A stretch of 64,000 nt of DNA, from NCBI GenBank assembly GCA_002482525.1, contig DLGC01000002.1:148648-212647 (forward strand), in the 5' to 3' direction. The DNA comes from Propionibacteriaceae bacterium UBA7704 (GTDB taxonomy: Bacteria; Actinomycetota; Actinomycetes; Propionibacteriales; Propionibacteriaceae). Within the stretch, counting starts at the first letter, position 1. Each line of letters starts with the position of its first letter. Shown piece by piece: positions 35,106 to 45,907 of this stretch. The position numbers were made by a program, and so were the translations under genes. The notes below the pieces were generated by a model, which saw only the letters and a program-made list of their open reading frames with translations, did no database searches and was not told the origin of the DNA.

Positions 35106-35963
35106 TTACCGATCAGCGTGACTCAATACGGTGATTTCGACCTCCACGAACAGATCCGAGGACTCCGCTCCGGCGTAGACGCCCTTCAACGGCGGCACGT
35201 CGAAATAGTCCCGCCCCACTCCGATCTCCACATGGAAGTCTCCCGGAATGGTGTTGTTCGTGGGATCCACCCCGACCCAGGCGCCGTCCCAGAACTGGAG
35301 CCAGGCGTGCGACTCACCGGTGCGGGCCTCGCCGATCACCGGCTGCGAGTCCGGCATGACATAGCCCGAGACGTACCGGCAGGGGATGCCTACCGTTCGC
35401 AGCGCTCCCAGGCTCAGATGAACCAGATCCTGACAGACCCCAGCGCCGGTGGCCCACACCGCGCTCGCCGAGGTGTTCACCCCCGTCGAGCCGGGCACGT
35501 AATCGACCCGCTCACGAATCACGTCCAAGATCGCGGTGGCCGCCACTGCAGGTGTTTCGGTCTGCCGAGCGATGTCGGTGGCCAGTCGGCGCAACTCCGA
35601 CCCCGGATCCACATGGTCACCGATAGCCAGCCACTCGACATACTGGTCGGTGAAATTCGGCTCGACCAGGTCGTCCCATTCCGCACCGACGCCGCGGGTG
35701 AGACGCTCGCCGACATCAACGGTCGAGGTGGCAACGACATCAAGCATCGAGTGTGGCTCGGCAATCTCGAACGCCGTCACCGGGGTGCCCCAGTAGTCGA
35801 CGAAGTTATGAATCCACGCCACCGGAGAGACCTCGATCTTGCTGGCCAGCGGCACCTGTTCCCGAGTGGCTCGGGGAGTCATCCTCGCCTCATTGTGGGA
35901 CGCACCAACCGGGCCGGCGTAGCGATACCCGGTGCGGTGCACGATCCTGAGCTGACTCGCCAT
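35106..35963 (-). CDS. Transglutaminase-like cysteine protease family protein
   Basis: A 285-aa cytoplasmic protein with the bacterial transglutaminase N-terminal domain (LRIVHRTGYRYAGPVGASHNEARMTPR, about 5-90) and the transglutaminase-like core (about 150-235). The catalytic Cys is in ATGAGVCQDLVHL, His in ARTGESHAWLQFW and Asp in VGVDPTNN, so the triad is complete. It is the last gene of an operon with an alpha-E protein and a circularly permuted ATP-grasp; its ATG shares one base with the alpha-E stop (TGATG). In this set it is predicted to cut or transfer amide-linked peptides; no substrate is known. Confidence 0.92.
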   Translation of the reverse strand: MASQLRIVHRTGYRYAGPVGASHNEARMTPRATREQVPLASKIEVSPVAWIHNFVDYWGTPVTAFEIAEPHSMLDVVATSTVDVGERLTRGVGAEWDDLVEPNFTDQYVEWLAIGDHVDPGSELRRLATDIARQTETPAVAATAILDVIRERVDYVPGSTGVNTSASAVWATGAGVCQDLVHLSLGALRTVGIPCRYVSGYVMPDSQPVIGEARTGESHAWLQFWDGAWVGVDPTNNTIPGDFHVEIGVGRDYFDVPPLKGVYAGAESSDLFVEVEITVLSHADR

Positions 35964-36883
35964 CAGTTGCCTCCGGTCCAGCTTGCCGCGGCGGAGCCTG
36001 CGAAATACCGGGTGGTGACGGCCTCGCTGACCGTGCTACACGTGCGCTGAAGATCCGCCATCCGCTGCGTCAGCTCCTCCAGCATCCGACCCGGTTCCCG
36101 GTACTCCAGGCCGGCCCGTGCCGTGCCCAGCAAACGGACCGCCTCATCCTCATAGCCGCGGCTGCTCGCTGAAAGGTCAAGTTGCCGCAGAGCCGCTTCG
36201 GCGGCCCGCAGATTGTGCACCACCGAGCGAGGAAAGAGCCGATCCAACAGCACGAACTCGGCCGCGTCGCGGTCGGTGGTCACGCCGCCATAGGAACGCA
36301 CGAAGGCATGGTGAGCCCCGCAGCCGCGCAGCACATTGCTCCAGGCAGTGGCAGTCCCCGCGGCCTGAGCGGTAGAGATCAGTCGAGCGGTCATGTCGAC
36401 GCGCTCGATGCTGCGTCCCAGGGTGAGGAATTGCCAGCCCTCATCGTGACTCATGGTCTGATCGGCGGTTCCGGTGATGACGGCGCAGCGTTCCCGCACC
36501 AACCGGAACGCCGAAGCCGGGCGCATCCGCTGCAGTCGCCCGCCACGTACCGAGTTCCAGGTGGTGTTGATCGCCTCCCACATCTCACTGGACACGGTCT
36601 CGCGAGCACGTCGGGCCGCTTCGCGGGCACCGTCCAATGCCGCCGCCACCGACGACGGGGATGCCACGTCATAGCAGAGCACCGACAGCACATCGGCAGA
36701 CTCAGCAGAATCGGTCACGGGTGCACCCATGACTGCCAGCAGCGCAGCGGCAGCATCCTCCTGGTCGACCGACGGATCGTCCAACAGCAGTTGCAGATGC
36801 ATCTCCACGATGCGACAGGTGTCCTCGGCTCGCTCCAGATAGCGGCCGATCCAGAACAACGACTCCGCGATGCGGCTCAACAC
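35963..36883 (-). CDS. Alpha-E domain-containing protein
   Basis: A 306-aa all-helical protein of the alpha-E (COG2307) family, starting with the hallmark MLSRIAESLFWIGRYLERAEDTCRIVEMHLQLLLDD. A conserved WSHDEGWQFLTLGRSIERVDMTARLI-like segment lies near the middle. The family is always found with the ATP-grasp below and often with a transglutaminase, and has no proven activity; it has been predicted to help peptide or amide synthesis. The start is GTG 36883, which overlaps the upstream gene by seven bases. Confidence in the family is high, in any role low. Confidence 0.92.
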   Translation of the reverse strand: MLSRIAESLFWIGRYLERAEDTCRIVEMHLQLLLDDPSVDQEDAAAALLAVMGAPVTDSAESADVLSVLCYDVASPSSVAAALDGAREAARRARETVSSEMWEAINTTWNSVRGGRLQRMRPASAFRLVRERCAVITGTADQTMSHDEGWQFLTLGRSIERVDMTARLISTAQAAGTATAWSNVLRGCGAHHAFVRSYGGVTTDRDAAEFVLLDRLFPRSVVHNLRAAEAALRQLDLSASSRGYEDEAVRLLGTARAGLEYREPGRMLEELTQRMADLQRTCSTVSEAVTTRYFAGSAAASWTGGN

Positions 36884-38442
36884 GACGGCACCACCTGTTG
36901 CTGTTGCTGCTGGGCCTGTTGCTGGGCCAGTCGTTCCTCCCCCAGCTCCCCCATCGGCACCGAGGCCACCGAATCACGAACCCGCCGACGACGTCGCTTG
37001 CCGCGAACGCCGTCGCGGGACAACACCCAGGTGTCCTTGGAGCCACCGCCCTGACTGGAGTTCACGATCAGCTCGCCCTCGGGCAAGGCCACCCGAGTCA
37101 AGCCACCAGGCAGTACATAAACCCCGTCCCCGGAGTTCACCGCGAACGGCCGCAGGTCGACATGGCGTGGTGCCATGGTCCCGTCGATCATGGTCGGGAC
37201 GGTCGAAAGTTGCACCACGGGCTGTGCGATCCAGCCACGCGGATCACGCAGAATGCGCGTCCGCAACTGGTCCAGTTGCTTCGCCGTCGCCTTGGGTCCG
37301 ATCACGATCCCCTTGCCGCCGGAGCCGTCGACGGGCTTCAACACGAGTTCGCCGAGCCGGTCCAAGACCTCCTCGCGGTGAACCGGATCCTCCAGGCGCC
37401 AGGTATCGACACTGGCCAGCGTGGGTTCCTCGGCCAGGTAGTAGCGGATCAGATCCGGAATGTAGGTATAGACCAGCTTGTCGTCGGCCACACCGTTGCC
37501 GATCGCATTCGCGATCGTGACGTTACCGGCACGGACCGCGGTGATGAGTCCCGCACACCCCAACATCGAATCGGCCCGGAACTGCGCAGGATCAATGAAC
37601 TCGTCGTCCACCCGGCGATAGATGACATGGACCGGCCGCAGTCCCTGCGTGGTACGCACCGAAGCCCGCCCGTTGTGGCAGACCAAATCACGTCCTTCGA
37701 CCAGTTCGACACCCATCATGCGAGCCAGCAGCGCATGTTCGAAGTACGCCGAGTTGTACACCCCCGGCGTGAGCACCACGACCGTCGGATCCTGAACACC
37801 GGAAGGGGCGGCAGCGCGTAACGCCGACAGCAACTGCAGCGGGTACCCCTCCACCGGTCGGATCCGATGCCGACTGGTGACCTCCGGCAACGCCGAGAAC
37901 ATGGCCCGACGATTCGTCATCACATAGGACACCCCCGACGGCACCCGGACGTTGTCCTCTAGGACGCGGAATCGCCCGACCTCATCGCGGACCAGGTCAA
38001 CCCCGGCCACATGACAGCGCACACCGTTGGCTGGCTGCACTCCGGCCATGGCGCGGTGATAATGCGGCGAGGTCACCACGACCCGGCGGGGAATCACGCC
38101 ATCACGAAAAGCACGACCTTCGCCGTAGACATCGGCGAGGAACGCTTCCAGGGCACGAACTCGCTGCGTGACGCCGACTTCGACCTCGTCCCATTCATCG
38201 GCCAGTACCACACGAGGCACGATGTCGAGCGGAAAGGGTCGCTCCTCGCCACCGATGTCAAAGGTGACGCCTTGATCCAGATAGGTCGACTTCAGGTACT
38301 CGGCGCGAGCCCGCACCTCTTCGGCATCCAACTTCGCCAGTTGACGCAGCACCGAACCGTAGGCCACGCGGACACCCTCAGCACCCACCACCTCGTCGAA
38401 GGCCTTGGGGGTGCCAGCGTAATCGCGAAACAGCAGGCTCAC
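36877..38442 (-). CDS. Circularly permuted ATP-grasp type 2 protein
   Basis: A 521-aa protein of COG2308, an ATP-grasp with permuted order, predicted to form amide bonds using ATP. Visible are DIVPRVVLADEWDEVEVGVTQRVRALEAFLADVYG, the acidic VLEDNVRVPSGVSYVMTNR, NAIGNGVADDKLVYTYIPDLIRYYL and the nucleotide-binding VLKPVDGSGGKGIVIGPKA. The C-terminus ends in a basic KRRRRRVRD stretch then a Gln run (QQAQQQQQQVVPSC), which is unusual. ATG 38442 is the first gene of the operon ATP-grasp, alpha-E, transglutaminase. Substrate is unknown. Confidence 0.93.
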   Translation of the reverse strand: MSLLFRDYAGTPKAFDEVVGAEGVRVAYGSVLRQLAKLDAEEVRARAEYLKSTYLDQGVTFDIGGEERPFPLDIVPRVVLADEWDEVEVGVTQRVRALEAFLADVYGEGRAFRDGVIPRRVVVTSPHYHRAMAGVQPANGVRCHVAGVDLVRDEVGRFRVLEDNVRVPSGVSYVMTNRRAMFSALPEVTSRHRIRPVEGYPLQLLSALRAAAPSGVQDPTVVVLTPGVYNSAYFEHALLARMMGVELVEGRDLVCHNGRASVRTTQGLRPVHVIYRRVDDEFIDPAQFRADSMLGCAGLITAVRAGNVTIANAIGNGVADDKLVYTYIPDLIRYYLAEEPTLASVDTWRLEDPVHREEVLDRLGELVLKPVDGSGGKGIVIGPKATAKQLDQLRTRILRDPRGWIAQPVVQLSTVPTMIDGTMAPRHVDLRPFAVNSGDGVYVLPGGLTRVALPEGELIVNSSQGGGSKDTWVLSRDGVRGKRRRRRVRDSVASVPMGELGEERLAQQQAQQQQQQVVPSC

Positions 38443-38490
38443 ATTCGTCAGGTTACGAGCGGCATGTTTCAGTCAGATGGCACCTGAGTT

Positions 38491-39114
38491 TCAGGGTTGC
38501 GGCGAGGAATCGCCGCGGGTCACCACTGGCTCGCCAGGGTCGGCAGCGGCTTTCTCACCGGAGTCGACCGCACCATCACTGATCGGATCGTCGGCGGCGA
38601 AGCGACGCCCGGCCGCGACCGAGATCACCGTGGTTCCGAGCAGCCAGTCGTAGACGGTGCGGTTCCCCAAGATCACTAGCGAGGCGATGTAGGCGATCGG
38701 CACCCCGATGGCGAAAATCACACCGACCGCAGCATCGGCAGCGGGGGCGGTGAACAAGGCGAGCACCGCTGACTGGGCCAGCGTCCAGGGCACGCCGAAT
38801 TTGAGCAGATTCCGAGCCGCCGAGCGCTGCCAGCTGAGCCGTTCACCACCGGGGTCAGTACGGACCCGAAGTCCCACCTTTTGCTTGCCGGGAGTGGCCT
38901 CGTAGCGTCCGGCCTCCCACACGGTGAAAGCGACGGTCACCGGCAGCACCACCATCACCAAGGCGATGAGGTTGTAGCCGAACGGTCCCAGATGCGGCGC
39001 CATGCCCCTGGCCGCGGCGATCGCAACAGCGGACAGCACCAGGACACCCCAGAGCAGCATCACCGCGATGTCCACCAGTGCGGCGAGGATTCGCTGCCTC
39101 GGATTCGCTACCAC
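38491..39114 (-). CDS. RDD family membrane protein
   Basis: A 207-aa membrane protein with the RDD domain: RILAALVDIAVMLLWGVLVL carries the first Arg and Asp, EATPGKQKVGLRVRTDPGGERLSWQRSAARNLLKFG the central conserved part, and NRTVYDWLLGTTVI the final Asp. About four membrane helices, then a hydrophilic acidic tail of about 45 residues. The family is tied to transport in a few cases but is mostly uncharacterised. It lies 48 nt upstream of the ATP-grasp operon start on the same strand and may be co-transcribed with panE. Confidence 0.88.
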   Translation of the reverse strand: MVANPRQRILAALVDIAVMLLWGVLVLSAVAIAAARGMAPHLGPFGYNLIALVMVVLPVTVAFTVWEAGRYEATPGKQKVGLRVRTDPGGERLSWQRSAARNLLKFGVPWTLAQSAVLALFTAPAADAAVGVIFAIGVPIAYIASLVILGNRTVYDWLLGTTVISVAAGRRFAADDPISDGAVDSGEKAAADPGEPVVTRGDSSPQP

Positions 39115-39159
39115 TCCACGAGCCTACTTCCCCACGCATGCGCGGCCAGACAGGGCCAG

Positions 39160-40086
39160 TCAGATCCCGAAATGTCGTGGCGGCAGCGTCGGCTGGGCAC
39201 GAAGCAGCTGCCCGAGCAGCTCATTGACCGGCGTCGCGATGCCATGGGCCCGGCCCAGCTCGCAGACCCGTCCGGAGAAGATGTCCACTTCGGTTTCTCG
39301 CCCGGCCAGGGTGTCCTGCGCCATCGAGGTGAACTTGTCCGGTCCCAGTGCCGCCAGCACCTCCAGCCAGCTTTCGACATCGACCTGGGTCAGCATCACG
39401 CCCTCCGCCTGCGCCACCGCAACCACTTCGGCCTGCGCCGCCAGCATCGCCGCCCGCGCGGGTGCACCCTCGGTTTGGAAAGCCCCGTAAGGCGCGCCCA
39501 ACACCGCCGAGACCTGATTGACGCCGACGTTGATCAGGAACTTCCACCACAGCTGATGGACCATGTCGTCGCGCAGATCATGATCGATGCCGACCTGAGC
39601 GAACAGGCTCGAGACCGCGGTCAGCGAGGCTGCCTGCGCCTCGTTCGGGGTATCGGCAGCACCGAAGACGATCCGTCCCAGCGAGTTGTAGCGGATCTGG
39701 CGTTCATCGCGTACCGCGTCGATGCCGACGCTGAGAGCCAGCGGAACGAATGCCTCCGGAAAGGCCTCGGCCAGGATCCGTTCGCTGTCGATTCCATTAA
39801 GCAGACTCAGAATGACGGTGCCGGCACCGACCCAGCCGCGCAGCAGGCCGATGGCGTCGGCCAGCGCCGCCGCTTTCACGGACACCACGATCAACTCGAC
39901 CGGCTCGGCGTCGTTGGTAGGTACCACGCGGAAGTGCTGTTCCACACCGTTGACCCACGTCGGCCGGTCCTGGTAGCGCTGAGCCCGGCCTGTATCGGCG
40001 ATCACGGCGAAATCCACGGCGTCGCAGTCCAACCGGCTGCCGTAGGCGGCACCGATCGCCCCCAGCCCGACCAGCCGCACCCGCAT
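39160..40086 (-). CDS. 2-dehydropantoate 2-reductase family protein (PanE/ApbA-like)
   Basis: NADPH-dependent reductase of the ketopantoate reductase family, used in pantothenate synthesis. From ATG 40086 the product is 308 aa with the Rossmann loop VRLVGLGAIGAAYGSRL at 3-19, SVKAAALADAIGLLRGWVG with the conserved Lys, LLNGIDSERIL (the NG pair), and a C-terminal helical domain with the catalytic-type KFLINVGVNQVSAVLGAPYG and GRETEVDIFSGRV. Because several paralogues of this family reduce other 2-ketoacids, the exact substrate is not certain. Five bases after map. Confidence 0.85.
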   Translation of the reverse strand: MRVRLVGLGAIGAAYGSRLDCDAVDFAVIADTGRAQRYQDRPTWVNGVEQHFRVVPTNDAEPVELIVVSVKAAALADAIGLLRGWVGAGTVILSLLNGIDSERILAEAFPEAFVPLALSVGIDAVRDERQIRYNSLGRIVFGAADTPNEAQAASLTAVSSLFAQVGIDHDLRDDMVHQLWWKFLINVGVNQVSAVLGAPYGAFQTEGAPARAAMLAAQAEVVAVAQAEGVMLTQVDVESWLEVLAALGPDKFTSMAQDTLAGRETEVDIFSGRVCELGRAHGIATPVNELLGQLLRAQPTLPPRHFGI

Positions 40087-40091
40087 CGGGG

Positions 40092-40934
40092 TCAGTCCCC
40101 CAACGGTGCGAAAGGCACCCCGCGCGCGGTGAGTTCGGCCTCGCCGCCGTCGATGGCGGTCAGCACCCACAGTCCGCCCGGGCGGATCGCCACCGTGTGT
40201 TCCCAGTGAGCGGCTGTCGAGCCGTCACGGGTGACCACGGTCCATTCATCGTCCAAGGTGGCCGTCGCGTCGCTGCCCAGGGTGACCATCGGCTCAATGG
40301 CCAAGCAGGTCCCCTTGCCAATGAGCTCGCCACGGCCGATGCGACCGACATTGGGGACGTCCGGCGGTTCGTGCATCCGCCGGCCGATGCCGTGGCCGGT
40401 GTACTCGGCGATGACGCCGTACCCGGCATTGCGTTTGCGGATGGAGCGCTCCACGGCGTGGGAGATGTCACCGATGCGTCCGCCGACCCGCGCTGCCGCG
40501 ATCCCGGCCCACATCGCCTCGCGGGTCGCGTCCGAAAGCGCCGCGCGTTCGGCGGAGAGTTCGCCGACACCGAAGGTGACTGCCGAATCACCGTGCCAGC
40601 CGTTCAGCGAGACGCCGAAGTCCACACTCACCAGGTCGCCCTCGGCCAGCACCCGACCGCCGGGAATGCCGTGCACGATCTCCTCATTGACCGAGATACA
40701 GGTCACGGCAGGATAGGGCGGCATCCCGAACGATGAGCCATAGCCGAGGAAGGACGATATTGCGCCGGCGGCGTTGATGCGTTCCGCGGCGAGCGCATCC
40801 AGTTCAGCGGTGGTGACCCCCGGCGCCGCGGCCTCACGGACGGCGTTGAGGATGTCGGCCACGATGCGTCCGGCACTGCGCATCGCTTTGATCTGAGTGT
40901 CTGACTTGACCTCGATCGCAGCACGTCGTCGCAA
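40092..40934 (-). CDS. map: Methionine aminopeptidase type I
   Basis: Removes the N-terminal Met from new proteins. The 280-aa product shows the five metal ligands in order: Asp in LVSVDFGVSLNGWHGDSAVT (two Asp), His in EYTGHGIGRRMHEPP, Glu in CLAIEPMV and Glu in AAHWEHTVAI. The start is TTG 40934 just after adk; the family core begins at IEVKSDTQIKAMRSAGRI. It continues the spc-operon order secY-adk-map, but infA does not follow. Confidence 0.96.
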   Translation of the reverse strand: MRRRAAIEVKSDTQIKAMRSAGRIVADILNAVREAAAPGVTTAELDALAAERINAAGAISSFLGYGSSFGMPPYPAVTCISVNEEIVHGIPGGRVLAEGDLVSVDFGVSLNGWHGDSAVTFGVGELSAERAALSDATREAMWAGIAAARVGGRIGDISHAVERSIRKRNAGYGVIAEYTGHGIGRRMHEPPDVPNVGRIGRGELIGKGTCLAIEPMVTLGSDATATLDDEWTVVTRDGSTAAHWEHTVAIRPGGLWVLTAIDGGEAELTARGVPFAPLGD

Positions 40935-40937
40935 CGA

Positions 40938-41506
40938 TCAGCCCAGCTTCGCATCCAAGGCTGCCGTAATGCGCTGGGCCACCTCGTCGATTGATCCGAT
41001 GCCGTCCACCTCGAGCAGCAGCTCGCGACTGCGGTATTCGTCGAGCAGCGGATCGGTGGCTTCGTTGTAAACCGCCATCCGGTGCTTGATGGTCTCGGCA
41101 TTGTCGTCGGCGCGCCCTTCGACCTCGGCGCGCTTGAGCAACCGTTCGGTGAGCAGGTCGGCATCGGCGGTCAACGCGATCACGGCGTCCAGGCCGGAAT
41201 CGCCACATGCCATGGCGTCATCGAGGGCCGATACCTGACCGATGGTGCGGGGATACCCGTCCAATAGCCACCCGTCGACGGCATCCGGCTTGCAGATGCG
41301 GTCGGCAACCACGGCGTTGGTGATCTCATCGGGGACATAACCGCCGTCGGCGAGAATCGCGGACACCTTCTTGCCGAGTTCGGTCTGGTTCTTGACGTTG
41401 TCCCGAAAGATGTCTCCGGTGGAGATGGCCGGCACCCCATAATGTGCCGCGATCCCGATGGCTTGCGTTCCCTTCCCCACTCCTGGTGGGCCCATGATGA
41501 GGAGTT

Positions 41507-41510
<4 letters not shown>
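40938..41510 (-). CDS. adk: Adenylate kinase (short form)
   Basis: Interconverts AMP, ADP and ATP. The 190-aa product has the P-loop [11 protein letters not shown] at 7-17, [10 protein letters not shown], and the AMP-binding [10 protein letters not shown]. The LID is short and has no zinc Cys, as in other actinobacterial enzymes. The second-Arg motif is in [22 protein letters not shown] 41510 overlaps the secY stop by four bases (ATGA). Confidence 0.97.
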
Positions 41511-42829
<1,319 letters not shown>

Positions 42830-42969
42830 TGCCGAACCCAACTCCTAACGGTTTGTGTATCCCGAAGGACACTCACCAGTCCGGGACAACCCGGGCAACT
42901 CTATCAAGGACGTACCGTTTTCCCGACTCGGTTCCGAGGAACCGTGTGGGCTGACGAATCCCAGACGAA

Positions 42970-43001
42970 AGACAGGACCAGCCGACATCGACTGGTCCTG
43001 T
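42970..43001 (-). terminator. Hairpin terminator after rplO
   Basis: GACAGGACCAG at 42970-42980 and CTGGTCCTGTC at 42991-43001 form an 11-bp perfect stem with a 10-nt loop, 31 nt after the rplO stop codon. It separates the ribosomal protein genes from secY. Confidence 0.75.
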
Positions 43002-43032
43002 CCTATGGTCATCGTGAACTCTCCGCGAGGGT

Positions 43033-43473
43033 TCAGAGCTCGGTGACGCTACCGCCGGCGGCCTCGATCTTGGCCTTGGCCGATGCAGAGAATGCGTTCG
43101 CACTCACCTGCACGGCGACCGCAAGGTCGCCGTTGCCCAGGATCTTGACCAACTGGCCATCGCGAACCGCACCCTTGGCGACCAGATCGGCCACAGTGAC
43201 CTCACCGCCGGCCGGGTAGAGCTCGGCCAGCTTGGCCACATTGACCACCTGGTACTCGACGCGGAACGGGTTGTTGAATCCCCGCAACTTCGGCAGCCGC
43301 ATGTGCAGCGGCATCTGACCGCCCTCGAAGTTCTCCGGAACGTTCTTCCGTGCTCCGGTTCCCTTCGTACCGCGGCCCGCAGTCTTACCCTTGGACGCCT
43401 CACCGCGACCCACGCGGGTCTTTGCGGTCTTGGCTCCGGGGGCGGGGCGCAGGTGATGAACCTTCAGTGCCAT
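43033..43473 (-). CDS. rplO: 50S ribosomal protein L15
   Basis: Large-subunit assembly protein. 146 aa with [33 protein letters not shown], the glycine-rich N-terminal extension that threads into 23S rRNA, then [16 protein letters not shown] and a globular C-terminus. ATG 43473 is one base from the rpmD stop. Last gene of the spc ribosomal block, followed by a terminator. Confidence 0.98.
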   Translation of the reverse strand: MALKVHHLRPAPGAKTAKTRVGRGEASKGKTAGRGTKGTGARKNVPENFEGGQMPLHMRLPKLRGFNNPFRVEYQVVNVAKLAELYPAGGEVTVADLVAKGAVRDGQLVKILGNGDLAVAVQVSANAFSASAKAKIEAAGGSVTEL

Positions 43474-43474
43474 G

Positions 43475-43657
43475 TCAGTCGACCTCCTCGACGGCGACCA
43501 GGTGCGGGATGGCAGCGACCATGCCCCGAATCTCGGGACGGTCCTCCTTCACCACAACATCGCCGATGCGCTTCAAACCCAGCGAACGCAGGGTGTCGCG
43601 CTGATTTTGCTTGCCCCCGATCCCGGAACGGATCTGGGTCACCTTCAACCGAGTCAT
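43475..43657 (-). CDS. rpmD: 50S ribosomal protein L30
   Basis: 60-aa large-subunit protein, [20 protein letters not shown] followed by [16 protein letters not shown], the complete L30 core. ATG 43657 overlaps the rpsE stop by four bases (ATGA), which fixes the start. It lies between rpsE and rplO as in the standard spc order. Confidence 0.97.
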   Translation of the reverse strand: MTRLKVTQIRSGIGGKQNQRDTLRSLGLKRIGDVVVKEDRPEIRGMVAAIPHLVAVEEVD

Positions 43658-44268
43658 GCGTGGGCCTCCTCGGCACGAGCTCGCAGGATTGCGGCCGGGG
43701 TCACGTCCTCGACCGAGAGCCCGCGGCGCTTGGCCACAGCTTCCGGCTCCTCGAGGCTCTGCAGCGCGGCGACGGTGGCATGCACCACATTGATCGCGTT
43801 GTCCGAGCCCAGGGACTTGGCCAGCACATCGTGCACGCCGGCGCACTCCAGGACCGCCCGCGCCGAACCACCGGCGATGACACCGGTACCCGGCGATGCC
43901 GGACGCAGCATCACGACACCGGCAGCCTTTTCGCCTTGCACCGGGTGCGGGATGGTGCCTTGGATACGAGGAACGCGGAAGAAGTGCTTCTTCGCCTCCT
44001 CGACGCCTTTGGCGATGGCCGCGGGCACCTCCTTGGCCTTGCCGTAGCCGACACCGACCATGCCGTCGCCGTCGCCGACGACGACCAGAGCGGTGAAGCT
44101 GAAGCGTCGACCACCCTGGACGACCTTCGCCACCCGGTTGATCGCCACGACCCGCTCCAGGTAGTTGCTCTTTTCCTTCTCAGCAGCGGCGTCTCGGCCC
44201 CGACGGTCATCGCGTCCGCGACGCTGCTCACCACTGGCACCGCCTCCGCGGCGCTGGGTTCCATTCAT
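43654..44268 (-). CDS. rpsE: 30S ribosomal protein S5
   Basis: Small-subunit protein involved in decoding accuracy. 204 aa: a basic Arg/Gly-rich N-terminal extension of about 30 residues ([17 protein letters not shown]), the S5 double-stranded-RNA-binding-like domain ([29 protein letters not shown]), and the C-terminal domain with [19 protein letters not shown]. Translationally coupled to rpmD. Confidence 0.98.
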   Translation of the reverse strand: MNGTQRRGGGASGEQRRGRDDRRGRDAAAEKEKSNYLERVVAINRVAKVVQGGRRFSFTALVVVGDGDGMVGVGYGKAKEVPAAIAKGVEEAKKHFFRVPRIQGTIPHPVQGEKAAGVVMLRPASPGTGVIAGGSARAVLECAGVHDVLAKSLGSDNAINVVHATVAALQSLEEPEAVAKRRGLSVEDVTPAAILRARAEEAHA

Positions 44269-44288
44269 CGTGAGTGATTACCTTTCCG

Positions 44289-44666
44289 TCAGAATCCGAG
44301 ACCGGCTTCGCGGGCCCCGTCGGCCAGCGCAGCAATCCGCCCGTGGTACTTGTTGCCGGCGCGGTCGAAGACCACGCTGGCGACACCGGCAGACTTGGCG
44401 CGCTCAGCGACCAGCTTGCCGACCTCTTTGGCCTTGGCGGACTTGTCGCCGTCAGCGGTACGCAGCTCCAGCGAGGACGCCGAAGCCACCGTGATGCCGG
44501 CAACGTCGTCGATCACCTGGGCCGAGATGTGCCGGCTGGACCGGTTCACAACAAGCCGTGGGCGATCCGCGGTACCTGCGATCTTCTTGCGACCACGAGC
44601 CTGCCGACGCAACCGCGCCGCAGCCTTGTCGGCCATGCCTTTGTTGACCGAAAGCGAGGAAGCCAT
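44289..44666 (-). CDS. rplR: 50S ribosomal protein L18
   Basis: 5S rRNA-binding protein. 125 aa with [37 protein letters not shown] and the C-terminal [29 protein letters not shown] 44666 shares a base with the rplF stop (TGATG), preferred over GTG 44669. Confidence 0.97.
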   Translation of the reverse strand: MASSLSVNKGMADKAAARLRRQARGRKKIAGTADRPRLVVNRSSRHISAQVIDDVAGITVASASSLELRTADGDKSAKAKEVGKLVAERAKSAGVASVVFDRAGNKYHGRIAALADGAREAGLGF

Positions 44667-45208
44667 CACTTGCCAGCCTTTCCAACCTTGCGGCGAACAT
44701 GTTCGCCGGCGTAGCGCACGCCCTTGCCCTTGTAAGGCTCAGGCTTGCGGATCTTGCGGATGTTCGCGGCGACCTCGCCCACCGCCTGCTTGTCGATCCC
44801 GTAAACGGTGAACTTGGTGTTGCTCTCCACCGAGAAGGTGATGCCCTTCGGGGCGTCCACCACCACCGGATGGGAGAAACCGAGGTTGAACTCCAGTTGC
44901 TCGGGGCTCTTCAAGGTGACGCGGTAGCCGACCCCGACGATCTCGAGTTTCTTCTCATAGCCGGCCGTGACACCGGTGACCATATTGGCCACCAGGGTGC
45001 GGGTGAGGCCATGGAGCGAGCGAGACCGGCGCTCGTCGTTGGGACGGGACACCTCAATCTCACCGGCATCGTTGCGAGCCACGGTGATGGGCTCGGCGAC
45101 AACATGTTCCAGGCTGCCCTTGGGACCGGAGACGGAGACCTTCTGGCCGTCGAGGTTCACCTCGACGCCAGCGGGAATGGCGATCGGAAGCTTGCCGATT
45201 CGTGACAT
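44666..45208 (-). CDS. rplF: 50S ribosomal protein L6
   Basis: Binds 23S rRNA near the factor-binding site. 180 aa with the L6 start [32 protein letters not shown] and the C-terminal signature [19 protein letters not shown] 45208 is preceded by GAGGAG eight bases upstream; codons open before it are not L6. Confidence 0.98.
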   Translation of the reverse strand: MSRIGKLPIAIPAGVEVNLDGQKVSVSGPKGSLEHVVAEPITVARNDAGEIEVSRPNDERRSRSLHGLTRTLVANMVTGVTAGYEKKLEIVGVGYRVTLKSPEQLEFNLGFSHPVVVDAPKGITFSVESNTKFTVYGIDKQAVGEVAANIRKIRKPEPYKGKGVRYAGEHVRRKVGKAGK

Positions 45209-45224
45209 CTGTTCAGCTCCTCTC

Positions 45225-45632
45225 TCACCACACGTAGGCGAGCACTTCGCCGCCAACGCTACGGGATTTGGCCTCTTTGTCGGTCAACAGACCTTGAGAG
45301 GTGGAGATGATCGCGATGCCCATGCCGCCGAGCACCTTCGGCAGCGCGGTCGACTTGGCATACACGCGCAGGCCCGGCTTGGAGATACGACGCAGCCCGG
45401 CGATCGAACGCTCCCGGTTGCTGCCGTACTTCAAATCGACGCGCAGAGTCTTGCCGACTTCGCCGGCGCCCGGCTCGAGCACCTCGAAGCCGGAGATGTA
45501 GCCCTGTGTCTTCAGGATCTCGGCGATCCCCACCTTGATCTTGCTGTGCGGCATGCTGGTCGACTCGTGGTACGCCTGGTTGGCGTTCCGCAGTCGCGTC
45601 AGCATGTCCGCGATCGGATCGGTCATGGTCAT
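45225..45632 (-). CDS. rpsH: 30S ribosomal protein S8
   Basis: Binds helix 21 of 16S rRNA and in many bacteria regulates the spc operon. 135 aa: [20 protein letters not shown] at the start and [26 protein letters not shown] at the end, both typical. A second ATG two codons later is possible. The gap to rpsN is 82 nt. Confidence 0.98.
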   Translation of the reverse strand: MTMTDPIADMLTRLRNANQAYHESTSMPHSKIKVGIAEILKTQGYISGFEVLEPGAGEVGKTLRVDLKYGSNRERSIAGLRRISKPGLRVYAKSTALPKVLGGMGIAIISTSQGLLTDKEAKSRSVGGEVLAYVW

Positions 45633-45714
45633 GGCAGTTGATGCCTCTTTCTCGCCATGGTTTCCGCGATAGCGCGGACCTTCAGCGGGTTGTGGTTGGT
45701 CCGGGTGGAGTTAC

Positions 45715-45900
45715 TCACCAGGAGGACTTGATGACGCCGGGCAGTTCGCCGGCATGGGCCATTTCGCGCACGCAGATCCGGCACAGGCCGAACTTGCGGT
45801 AGACAGCCTTGGGACGGCCGCACTTGTTGCACCGGGTGTAGGCGCGCACGGCGAACTTGGGCTTACGCGACTGCTTCACCTTCAGAGCGGTTTTTGCCAT
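45715..45900 (-). CDS. rpsN: 30S ribosomal protein S14, zinc-binding type
   Basis: 61-aa type Z S14 with four zinc Cys in [26 protein letters not shown] (CxxC, CxxC). The short zinc form is the usual spc-operon version; many actinobacteria also have a zinc-free long form elsewhere, induced on zinc starvation. AGGAAGAAG lies close upstream of ATG 45900. Confidence 0.97.
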   Translation of the reverse strand: MAKTALKVKQSRKPKFAVRAYTRCNKCGRPKAVYRKFGLCRICVREMAHAGELPGVIKSSW

Positions 45901-45907
45901 GGTCAGC

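Noticed and set aside
42929..42944. CGGTTCC/GGAACCG stem-loop upstream of secY as a riboswitch
   Set aside because: Only a 7-bp stem with a 2-nt loop and no further conserved structure; too small to call.
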